Source: Methanomicrobiales archaeon
Lineage (GTDB): Archaea; Halobacteriota; Methanomicrobia; Methanomicrobiales; Methanoculleaceae
Assembly (NCBI GenBank): GCA_019136335.1
Contig: JAGVUK010000302.1
Span: 1 to 7,801, forward strand
Direction: 5' to 3'
Length of the DNA: 7,801 nucleotides
Positions 1 to 4,806 of this stretch are shown here, one piece after another. The stretch's first letter is position 1. Every line of letters starts with the position of its first letter. Position numbers and translations under genes: made by a program. The notes under the pieces are model-generated. The model had not been told where the DNA came from. It saw only the letters and a list, made by a program, of their open reading frames with translations, and ran no database searches.

Positions 1-146
1 TTAAACGTATCGTCCGGCTTGACGATCAGGTCGACGACCTGCCCTGTGGTGAGGTCGACCATGATGTTCTTGATGGTTCCGATGAGCATGCCGTCATTAC
101 TCATCACTTTCTTCCTGGCAAGGGTGCGGCAGAAGGTTTTGCTCAT
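1..146 (-). CDS. PRC-barrel domain protein (C-terminus outside window)
   Basis: Forty-eight residues are visible, starting MSKTFCRTLARKKVMSNDG and continuing into GTIKNIMVDL and DLIVKPDDTF. The pattern of a short basic start, 'V-x-S-x-D-G-x-x-I-G-T', then a hydrophobic strand with 'DL-x-TG' and 'VKPDD' is that of archaeal stand-alone PRC-barrel proteins. These are small beta-barrel proteins of roughly 80-100 residues. The fold is shared with the RimM C-terminal domain and photosynthetic reaction-centre H subunit, but the archaeal role is unsettled (RNA or cell-division associations have been proposed). The ATG at 146-144 is chosen because a TTTATATA box lies about 27 bp upstream, which would give a leaderless transcript. 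An in-frame ATG at codon 15 is a less likely start because it would remove the conserved basic lead-in. The family call is good; the function is unknown. Confidence 0.82.
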   Translation of the reverse strand, partial: MSKTFCRTLARKKVMSNDGMLIGTIKNIMVDLTTGQVVDLIVKPDDTF

Positions 147-168
147 AGAGAACGTGGGGTGGTTGTAC

Positions 169-176
169 TATATAAA
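169..176 (-). promoter_or_regulatory. TATA box of the PRC-barrel gene
   Basis: Read on the minus strand this is TTTATATA, a full match to the methanogen TATA consensus, in an A/T-rich island within GC-rich DNA. Its centre is about 27 bp before the ATG at 146, so transcription should begin at or within a few bases of the start codon. No Shine-Dalgarno lies between. Confidence 0.75.
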
Positions 177-372
177 TATTCTAAATCCCTCAAAACTCTT
201 CAAAAACGGCTCCCCTGGATCGTTGCCCCGGGAGGCCGGCGCACCCTCCGCCGCAACGCTTCCCGCGGTCCCGGTCCCCATCCCCCTGCCCTCACGAGGG
301 GGTGCGGTGCCGCAAACGTTCGTGAAGGCAGGCCGGTATGGCTGTTGCCTGAGTTCCCGCAGGGGTGAGGCT

Positions 373-464
373 CGTGCCCCCCTCCCCGGCCCCCTCACCA
401 CGGCGCGATAGCTGCCACCGTGCCCCCCTCCCCGGCCCCCTCACCACGGCGCGATAGCTGCCAC
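373..464. repeat. Two tandem copies of a 46-bp unit
   Basis: Positions 373-418 and 419-464 are identical over the whole 46-bp unit, which begins CGTGCCCCCCTCCCC and ends GATAGCTGCCAC. The second copy runs on into the larger repeat copy A. Complete identity suggests a recent duplication by slippage or unequal exchange. Confidence 0.93.
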
Positions 465-652
465 GGTCCACTGCACGGGGAGAGCCCGGGGAGGAGCCGG
501 GTCCGGGCTCGCACTCCCCTCTTCTCCCGGGAAACCACCGCCAGTACCTCCCCCTGGCACGGCTTTCCACCGGGTATCGCCATGACTGCCCTCGCCCCCG
601 GGAGGGGGCGGGGGATGAGCGCGAAGCGCGGGCGGGGTGGGGGGACGGAGAG
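419..652. repeat. Dispersed intergenic repeat, copy A (long form)
   Basis: This copy aligns with copy B (819-952) in three blocks. Block 1 (424-500) matches 824-900 without gaps, including an exact 23-bp core (461-483 and 861-883). Block 2 (about 558-579) matches about 902-923 around TTTCCACCGG. Block 3 (about 632-645) matches about 928-941 around GCGGGGTGGGGGGAC. Relative to B, copy A has about 56 extra bases between blocks 1 and 2 and about 48 between blocks 2 and 3. The second extra piece contains a 7-bp hairpin with a GGGA loop (593-599 with 604-610) and a GCGC-GAA-GCGC hairpin. No coding content is visible. Confidence 0.85.
593..610. repeat. GC hairpin inside repeat copy A
   Basis: CGCCCCC (593-599) pairs perfectly with GGGGGCG (604-610) around a GGGA loop. 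It lies within the segment that copy B lacks. Confidence 0.8.
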
Positions 653-662
653 GAACTTTCAC

Positions 663-754
663 ATGAAAATCCCATCGAAATCGGAAACGGAGTCCTGGCT
701 GTCGCGCTTCCAACCGCGACGTACCCGCGGTTATCACCCTTCGGGGATTTTCAT
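663..754. repeat. Nested inverted repeat, possible structured RNA or cruciform
   Basis: ATGAAAATCCC (663-673) is perfectly complementary to GGGATTTTCAT (744-754). Inside that 11-bp closing stem is a second perfect stem, AACCGCG (712-718) with CGCGGTT (726-732), around a 7-nt loop. A third short stem is possible, GGAA (683-686) with TTCC (708-711). Together they give a three-way-junction fold of about 92 nt. No TATA box or T-tract marks it as a transcribed unit on either strand, so DNA palindrome, element relic and RNA all remain open. Confidence 0.55.
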
Positions 755-818
755 CGGTTGAGCCTGTGGCCGAACGTGGCCTCATGAGCGTTTTGGGTGA
801 CATTTTGTCCGGGGCGGG

Positions 819-952
819 GGAGGCCCCCTCCCCGGTCCCCACCCCCCGTGGCGATAGCCACCACGGTCCACTGCACGGGGAGATCCTGGGGAAGAACCAG
901 ATACGGTTTTCCACCGGATATCCCCACGCGGGGTGGGGGGACGAAGGGGAGC
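819..952. repeat. Dispersed intergenic repeat, copy B (short form)
   Basis: This is the diverged partner of copy A (see the blocks listed there). It lacks the two internal segments of A. Its edges form an imperfect inverted repeat: GTCCCCACCCCCCG (835-848) against CGGGGTGGGGGGAC (929-942), about 14 bp with small offsets. The whole unit could fold back on itself. A short noncoding unit with fold-back ends resembles a miniature element, but I could not identify target-site duplications. Confidence 0.75.
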
Positions 953-987
953 GCTCCGTGGGGGATGGGACGAAGGCCAGATGTGGT

Positions 988-1087
988 CTGTTCGTTTGGA
1001 ATCGATGCACTCGTGGACGGGGATAACGAACAGCCTCGCGCGCGTCCGGGTGCTGCTCACGCCGTTGTACGTCGTCGCGCGAGGCTG
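988..1087. repeat. Two overlapping inverted repeats
   Basis: CTGTTCGTT (988-996) is complementary to AACGAACAG (1025-1033). CAGCCTCGCGCG (1031-1042) is perfectly complementary to CGCGCGAGGCTG (1076-1087). The arms share the bases CAG at 1031-1033, so the two full stems cannot form at once. No gene, promoter or T-tract is associated. Confidence 0.75.
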
Positions 1088-1260
1088 CAGTCTCGACGGC
1101 GGACGGCAACATGAGTGAAGCACTGAAAGCCGCGGAGGGAAGTTGCCAGCATGTATCGCTCAGTCTTCGCGTCCTTCGCGGCAACGTGAGAGGCCCGGAG
1201 TGCCCGGCCCGGCACGCGCCAAACATCGCTGAAATAAGAAGACACGGTGCAGCGGGCTGC

Positions 1261-1266
1261 AAAAAA
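1261..1266 (-). terminator. T-tract terminator of the histone gene
   Basis: On the minus strand there is a run of six T residues (ACTCTTTTTTGC) starting about 15 nt after the histone stop codon. Archaeal RNA polymerase commonly terminates at such U-runs without needing a hairpin. The following GCAG/CTGC repeat (1249-1260) lies beyond the T-run and is not in the usual place for an intrinsic stem. Confidence 0.55.
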
Positions 1267-1280
1267 GAGTCTGGGTTGGT

Positions 1281-1490
1281 TTACTTCACGGTCTCGGCCG
1301 CCATCCGGACATCAGTTGCCTTGACCGTCTTTCTGCCTGCGTGACCCGCGAGCTTGATCGCTTCTTTCGCGATCCTTGACGCGTACTGTTCCATGAGTTT
1401 TGCGAGCTCTTCATTGGCATCGGAACTCACTCGTTCCGCGCCGGACTTCTTCACGATTCTGCCAACAGGTGCCAGAGGTATATCTGTCAT
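1281..1490 (-). CDS. Archaeal histone (HMf/HFoB family)
   Basis: A 69-residue histone-fold protein beginning MTDIPLAPVGRIVKKSGAER. It forms homo- or heterodimers that stack into DNA-wrapping filaments and compact the chromosome. The fold is complete: helix 1 (about 4-14), loop 1 with GAER (17-20), long helix 2 (22-50), loop 2 with the RKT DNA-contact motif (53-55), and helix 3 (58-67). Compared with HMfB, numbering is shifted by one. Arg11, Arg20, Lys54 and Thr55 correspond to DNA contacts, and His50 and Asp60 to the dimer-dimer interface, so filament assembly should be retained. Length is normal for the family and there are no tails. The ATG is preceded by a purine-rich stretch (GGGGGAAATGAGATC) with only a weak Shine-Dalgarno. 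It has its own TATA box and a hairpin in its leader, and is probably monocistronic. Confidence 0.95.
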   Translation of the reverse strand: MTDIPLAPVGRIVKKSGAERVSSDANEELAKLMEQYASRIAKEAIKLAGHAGRKTVKATDVRMAAETVK

Positions 1491-1513
1491 GATCTCATTT
1501 CCCCCTTTTCATT

Positions 1514-1546
1514 GAGCTCTGCGAAATGTACTCTCAAACAGAGCTC
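1514..1546 (-). promoter_or_regulatory. Hairpin at the 5' end of the histone mRNA leader
   Basis: GAGCTCTG (1514-1521) and CAGAGCTC (1539-1546) form a perfect 8-bp stem with a 17-nt loop. From the TATA box, transcription should start near 1550, so the stem would begin within about five nucleotides of the mRNA 5' end and leave about 23 nt single-stranded before the ATG. It could protect the message, or the palindrome could be a DNA operator just downstream of the start site. Confidence 0.55.
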
Positions 1547-1573
1547 GTTTTACAGAAGCACCATAGGTATTCT

Positions 1574-1581
1574 CATATAAA
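1574..1581 (-). promoter_or_regulatory. TATA box of the histone gene
   Basis: The minus strand reads TTTATATG within AGTATTTATATGAG, one mismatch from the methanogen consensus. Its position predicts a start near 1550 and a leader of about 60 nt. This differs from the apparently leaderless neighbours. Confidence 0.65.
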
Positions 1582-1589
1582 TACTTATC

Positions 1590-1603
1590 CCCCTCCAGAG
1601 GGG
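1590..1603 (-). other. Small hairpin between the CBS regulator and the histone promoter
   Basis: CCCCT (1590-1594) pairs with AGGGG (1599-1603) around a four-base loop, 32 bp past the stop codon of the CBS regulator. It could help end that transcript, but no T-run follows. It also sits just upstream of the histone TATA box, where an operator could lie. Confidence 0.35.
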
Positions 1604-1634
1604 TTGAAGCGCCAAATTCAGAACGGGGAGGGTA

Positions 1635-2513
1635 TCAAAGTGAGGGAAAGACCCGAATAATATCGGTCTGGGTAACGATACCGACGGGCTTGCCGCCCTC
1701 GACTACAATCAATCTCCCTATCTCCCGTTCCTTAAACCGGCCCACGAGTTCGTAGAGCCGGATCGACGACGGCGCCTCCACGACATCGGTGGTCATGACC
1801 CCCGCAACGGGCGCATCCAGCGTCTGGCCCTGGTCCAGGGCGCGGGCGACATCGCTCAGCGTCACGATGCCCGCAAGGTCGCCGCCCTCCATCACCGGCG
1901 CCCCGTGGATATGGTGCGTGTTAAAGAGATGGACTGCGTCGCGGAGGGTGGCGGACCGCGGCAGGGTCAGGAGCGGGGTGCTCATGTAGTGCTTGATCGG
2001 CTGCTTCGGGAGCGATATCATCTCCGATATGCTGATCAAGAGGGCCTGCTGGTTCTCGTCCATCCCGAAGACCTCCCCGCGGATGAGGAGTTTGTTCACC
2101 GGCGTGGGCCCGATCGAGACCATGTCACCTACCTTGAAGAGTTTCACGCTCCCGATGATCTTGATCATTGCGTGGCAGAGGTCCGGGTGGCAGAGCGTGG
2201 TGAACCCAACCTCCGCAACCCGGACGCCCTTCACCTTCTCGCCGTCGCGGAGGATCTGCACCTCGGACTGGTGCTCGAGATCGGCAAGGTTGAGCTCCTT
2301 GTATGCCCGTGCGGTCGGGCTGTAACCGCCCTTGGGGCCCGGCACGCCGTCCACAAGCCCGAGAGCTTTTAACGCCTGCATCTGGTTGCGGACGGTGCCG
2401 GGGTTGCGCTTCAGCACATCCGCGATCTCCTCACCTTTTATAGAGTGAGACGACTGATGATACAGGGTAATCAGGGTAATCAGGATATCCTTCTGAATCG
2501 GGGAGAGATCCAT
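1635..2513 (-). CDS. Winged-helix transcriptional regulator with C-terminal CBS pair
   Basis: This 292-residue protein resembles the archaeal family described as predicted transcriptional regulators with C-terminal CBS domains (COG2524-like). Residues 1-68 form a winged helix-turn-helix: MDLSPIQKDILITLITLYHQ, a recognition helix around NPGTVRNQMQALKALGLV, then a GPKGGYSPT wing. Residues about 80-168 are a middle domain with the unusual cluster C108-H109-PDL-C113-H114, a possible metal or ligand site. Residues about 173-226 and 236-290 are two CBS motifs, each ending in the typical GIVTLSDV or GIVTQTDII. A CBS pair usually binds adenine nucleotides or S-adenosylmethionine, so the protein probably couples cofactor or energy state to transcription; that is inference. 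The ATG lies about 27 bp after a TATA box, suggesting a leaderless mRNA. Target genes are unknown; the divergent NOG1 gene and its own promoter are candidates. Confidence 0.88.
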   Translation of the reverse strand: MDLSPIQKDILITLITLYHQSSHSIKGEEIADVLKRNPGTVRNQMQALKALGLVDGVPGPKGGYSPTARAYKELNLADLEHQSEVQILRDGEKVKGVRVAEVGFTTLCHPDLCHAMIKIIGSVKLFKVGDMVSIGPTPVNKLLIRGEVFGMDENQQALLISISEMISLPKQPIKHYMSTPLLTLPRSATLRDAVHLFNTHHIHGAPVMEGGDLAGIVTLSDVARALDQGQTLDAPVAGVMTTDVVEAPSSIRLYELVGRFKEREIGRLIVVEGGKPVGIVTQTDIIRVFPSL

Positions 2514-2535
2514 AATTATCAGTCATAATACGTTG

Positions 2536-2543
2536 TTTAAATA
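2536..2543. promoter_or_regulatory. Divergent promoter region between the CBS regulator and NOG1
   Basis: TTTAAATA on the plus strand reads TATTTAAA on the minus strand. Its centre is about 27 bp before the regulator's ATG, an ideal leaderless spacing. For NOG1 the same box predicts a start near 2562-2566. A second box-like CATAATAC (2524-2531) predicts about 2554. The gap between start codons is only 48 bp, so both promoters must overlap. Confidence 0.55.
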
Positions 2544-2561
2544 GATTAGGTTGTGCGTGCA

Positions 2562-3542
2562 GTGGAGTTTGAAACCATCCCGACTGTCCCGACTGCGGAC
2601 GAAGTGCTCGACCGCAGCCTTCGCCGGGCGGCAGCCAAGAAGAAACAGAAGATCAACATCGACCGGGCAAACGAGGAGTTCGTGCGAGCGGTCGCGAGCG
2701 CCATCCACGACAAACTCAAGAGCGTGGTCGCATCGTTCCCGAGCTTCGAGCGCCTCCCGCCCTTTTACCAGGAGGTGGCCGACATCCTCGTCTCGGTCGA
2801 CCGGCTGAAGAAGTCCCTCGGCGCCGTCACCTGGGCGGCCGACCAGGTCCGGACCATCGGTTCGGGCTACGCCCGGAGCATGCGATCCGCAGAGGAGACC
2901 GACCGGGCCCGGCGGCAGGCCGTCGCCCGCATCGCCTCCGTCGTCCACCAGGTGGAAGACGACCTCCTCTTCCTCAACGAGGCGAGAAACATCCTCCGGA
3001 AACTCCCGCACGTGAACGAGGACGAGTTCACCGTGGTCGTGGCGGGATACCCCAACGTCGGCAAATCGTCGTTCATCAGGCTCGTCTCCACGGCGGAGCC
3101 CGAGATCGCCGCCTATCCGTTCACCACCAAAGGGGTCATCGTCGGCCACCGCGATGCCGGGCGGCGCGAACGGATCCAGTTCATCGATACGCCCGGGGTC
3201 CTCGAGCGCCCTGCCGACGAGAGGAACCCTATCGAGCGGCAGGCGGTGAGCGCCATCATCAACACGGCCGACGTCGTGCTCTTCATCCTGGACGCAAGCG
3301 AGCACTGCGGCTACACGCTCGACGACCAGGTCCGGCTCCTCGCAGAGGTACGCCGGCTCGTCGACGTCCCGGTGGTGGCGGTCGCAAACAAGGCGGATAT
3401 CCGGGGGATCGAGGGTTACCCTGCGATGTCCACGCTCACCGGCGAGGGCGTGGAGGCGGCGCTCGATCTCCTCCTCAGATACAGAAAGGACACCACCCAA
3501 ACGAACCTGCGAGAGCCGCCCCAACCAGAAACCCAAGGATAG
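2562..3542 (+). CDS. NOG1-family ribosome-assembly GTPase
   Basis: A GTPase of the OBG/NOG1 group (COG1084-like), about 326 residues. The family acts in large ribosomal subunit maturation. Residues 1 to about 155 are the NOG1 N-terminal helical domain, with the family's typical opening MEFETIPTVPTADEVLDRSL (GTG read as Met). The G domain follows: G1 GYPNVGKSS (162-170), G2 Thr-Thr (188-189), G3 DTPG (209-212), G4 NKAD (276-279), and a G5-like STLTGEG (290-296). The start is taken at the GTG at 2562 because it gives this conserved opening; an in-frame GTG at 2553 would add three residues. No Shine-Dalgarno is visible at either. The tail after LLLRYRK (TTQTNLREPPQPETQG) is polar and Pro-rich, and its codons overlap the end of the convergent presenilin gene. 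The archaeal form lacks the long C-terminal extensions of eukaryotic Nog1, as usual. Confidence 0.93.
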   Translation: MEFETIPTVPTADEVLDRSLRRAAAKKKQKINIDRANEEFVRAVASAIHDKLKSVVASFPSFERLPPFYQEVADILVSVDRLKKSLGAVTWAADQVRTIGSGYARSMRSAEETDRARRQAVARIASVVHQVEDDLLFLNEARNILRKLPHVNEDEFTVVVAGYPNVGKSSFIRLVSTAEPEIAAYPFTTKGVIVGHRDAGRRERIQFIDTPGVLERPADERNPIERQAVSAIINTADVVLFILDASEHCGYTLDDQVRLLAEVRRLVDVPVVAVANKADIRGIEGYPAMSTLTGEGVEAALDLLLRYRKDTTQTNLREPPQPETQG

Positions 3543-4386
3543 CGCCGCCGTTTAAGGGCGGGAGGCCCGCCTGGGGGTTGCCCCGGTTGACGAAGTGGAG
3601 GAGGACGGCGAGGCCGGCGAGCGAGCCCGCCATCGCGCCGAGCGTCGGGGCGGAGAGGATCCAGAGGACGGCGGGCGCATCCACGAAGACGTGCGACGAC
3701 GCAACGAGGATGGTGGGCATGATGAGGTCGCCCATGCCCATGACGAACGCGCCGCGCTCTTCGCCCTCCGCGATGTTGAGCCCTTCTTTTCGGAACGAGT
3801 AGTCCGCCCGTTTCGGGACCACGACCATGATCGGGGCTTTCGTCTCGAGGACGCCTTCCGCGAGCGTGATCATGTGTTTGGTCCGGTAGACCGATATGGC
3901 GTCATAGACGGCGAGCAGCACGAGCAGCACGAGGACCGGGAGGACGGCAAGGGAGACCCCGAAGATCGACGCGACCCCCGCGGATATCAGGATGCCGAGG
4001 ATATCGATGACGTACCACTCCGGGTAGAGGTAGAGGAGCGCCGTCGCCGCCGCGGCAGCGATGAGCGTCCCGGCGACGGCGGCGTCGGTGGCCCCGAGCG
4101 CGAGGAGCGAGAGCGCCGAGAAGATGTAGAGGAACGTCATGAATATGGCAAATCCGATGAAGAGGGCGATGAAGCGCCGTCCCCCGAACCGGATCAGGAG
4201 GAGCAGGATCAGCGTGAAGACGAGCAGCATCCCTATGAATATCAGGGGATTTGCAACCGACTCAGGATCTTCGAACGCCACAAGCCCCGCCGCCTGCATG
4301 GGGAGCACGAGGATGACGGCAATCACCTGGACGGAGAGGAGCATAAGGGGCATTCCAAGGAGGGGCAGCCAGTCGCGTATCTGCAT
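3475..4386 (-). CDS. Presenilin homologue, intramembrane aspartyl protease (GxGD type)
   Basis: A polytopic membrane protein of 303 residues of the archaeal presenilin/signal-peptide-peptidase family, which cleaves substrates within the lipid bilayer. About nine hydrophobic segments are visible. TM6 ends in the catalytic motif YD (Asp162: VYDAISVY). TM7 carries GMGD (Asp220). A hydrophilic loop with GEER lies between them. Before TM9 the sequence GLPPLNGG sits where presenilins have the PAL motif, so this protein has PPL. The start is placed at the second of two adjacent ATGs (4386, not 4389): the GGAG Shine-Dalgarno is then 7 bases away, and the aspartates take the numbers I recall for the crystallised M. 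marisnigri PSH (162 and 220). The last 21 codons and the stop lie antisense to the end of the NOG1 gene. The natural substrate in methanogens is unknown. Catalytic residues are intact. Confidence 0.95.
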   Translation of the reverse strand: MQIRDWLPLLGMPLMLLSVQVIAVILVLPMQAAGLVAFEDPESVANPLIFIGMLLVFTLILLLLIRFGGRRFIALFIGFAIFMTFLYIFSALSLLALGATDAAVAGTLIAAAAATALLYLYPEWYVIDILGILISAGVASIFGVSLAVLPVLVLLVLLAVYDAISVYRTKHMITLAEGVLETKAPIMVVVPKRADYSFRKEGLNIAEGEERGAFVMGMGDLIMPTILVASSHVFVDAPAVLWILSAPTLGAMAGSLAGLAVLLHFVNRGNPQAGLPPLNGGAILGFLVGAALAGSFGWCPFCI

Positions 4387-4412
4387 CATACATCTCCAAT
4401 CATTTTAGGTAG

Positions 4413-4420
4413 GTTAATTA
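4413..4420. promoter_or_regulatory. Palindromic TATA-like box between divergent genes
   Basis: TTAATTAA is a perfect palindrome centred at 4416.5. Going right, 27 bp leads to the ATG at 4444; going left, 27 bp leads to the first ATG of the presenilin homologue at 4389. One TBP site could serve leaderless starts in both directions. A second box on the minus strand, ATTTTAAA (4437-4444), would instead start the protease mRNA near 4414 and give a short leader that includes its GGAG. I cannot decide which is used. Confidence 0.5.
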
Positions 4421-4443
4421 ATGCATCCTCATCACTTTAAAAT

Positions 4444-4758
4444 ATGGAGATTCGCGAACTCATCGGCGACATCGTTCTCACCATCGTGATGGTGGTCTCC
4501 ACCGTCGTGCTGGTGATGCGGTTCTGGCAGGACCTGGTCATAGCGGTTGCTGCAACGCTCATGATGCTCTCTCTCGGCGGGCTGCTCATCTCTCTTGGCA
4601 TGAAGATCGTGAGCCTCGAGCGGAGTATCGCACAGCGGGAGCGCACCATGCGCGTGAACATCGAGGAGATGGGAAAGACGATGAGCGCCAAGTACGACAA
4701 CACGGTCAGCCACATCGAGGAGATCGTCGACGGGCTCTCCCGCCGGATGTACCGCTGA
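4444..4758 (+). CDS. Small membrane protein: two TM helices plus coiled coil
   Basis: A 104-residue protein I do not recognise by family. After a short acidic start (MEIRELIGD) come two hydrophobic helices, about residues 9-26 and 31-54, separated by RFWQD. Residues about 56-100 are charged with hydrophobic residues at helical spacing (LERSIAQRERTMRVNIEEMG, then VSHIEEIVDGLSRRMYR), consistent with a cytoplasmic coiled coil. This suggests a membrane-anchored oligomeric scaffold or signalling accessory, which is inference only. The ATG has no Shine-Dalgarno but lies 27 bp after the palindromic TATA-like box, implying a leaderless start. The codon use fits its neighbours and the frame stays open with strong hydrophobic periodicity, so it is very likely real. 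It is 48 bp upstream of fen and divergent from the presenilin homologue. Confidence 0.82.
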   Translation: MEIRELIGDIVLTIVMVVSTVVLVMRFWQDLVIAVAATLMMLSLGGLLISLGMKIVSLERSIAQRERTMRVNIEEMGKTMSAKYDNTVSHIEEIVDGLSRRMYR

Positions 4759-4771
4759 ACCGGACCGCCAT

Positions 4772-4779
4772 CTTAATAG
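4772..4779 (+). promoter_or_regulatory. Possible TATA box of fen
   Basis: CTTAATAG is the only A/T-rich stretch in the 48-bp gap and is centred about 31 bp before the fen ATG. It is a weak match. Fen could also be read through from the upstream gene. Confidence 0.4.
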
Positions 4780-4806
4780 CGTCTCCCCCTCTCATGAGTA
4801 GATAGC

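Larger units (their letters stand above)
181..1260. other. Repeat-rich, gene-poor intergenic region
   Basis: I find no credible gene in about 1.1 kb. The open frames here are low-complexity (Pro/Arg/Gly/Ser-rich), lack Shine-Dalgarno or TATA signals, match no family I know, and overlap one another on both strands, as expected of GC-rich noncoding DNA. The stretch is dominated by C-runs and G-runs. It carries a tandem repeat (373-464), two copies of a larger repeat (about 419-652 and 819-952), a nested inverted repeat (663-754), and further inverted repeats at 988-1087, 1142-1185 and 1200-1215. The part at 181-372 holds no repeat I can define beyond small hairpins. The low-GC edge at 160-185 belongs to the PRC-barrel promoter. 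Confidence 0.75.

Noticed and set aside
373..464. Tandem repeat as a CRISPR array
   Set aside because: The units are directly adjacent without unique spacers, only two copies exist, and no cas gene is nearby.
595..652. G-quadruplex in the G-rich part of repeat copy A
   Set aside because: Several G-runs are present, but four runs of three or more with short loops cannot be assembled cleanly, and the same bases form stable hairpins.
441..1262. 273-codon open frame on the minus strand across the repeat region
   Set aside because: Low-complexity Pro/Arg/Ser composition, peptide repeats that only reflect the DNA repeats, no initiation signal, and no recognisable family.
147..1280. tRNA, RNase P RNA, SRP RNA or replication origin in the gap
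   Set aside because: No cloverleaf, no conserved RNase P or SRP motifs, no origin-recognition boxes and no neighbouring orc1/cdc6 gene could be seen.
1111..1344. Short plus-strand frame starting MSEALKAAEG
   Set aside because: No Shine-Dalgarno or TATA box, no family resemblance, and its end overlaps the real histone gene antisense.
2523..3536. 337-codon frame antisense to NOG1
   Set aside because: A shadow of GC-rich codon bias: rich in Asp, Arg, Val and Leu without motifs, opposite a complete GTPase.
3595..4440. 281-codon frame antisense to the presenilin homologue
   Set aside because: Extremely charged Glu/Asp/Arg sequence caused by the complement of Leu/Val/Ala codons; the opposite strand encodes an intact membrane protease.
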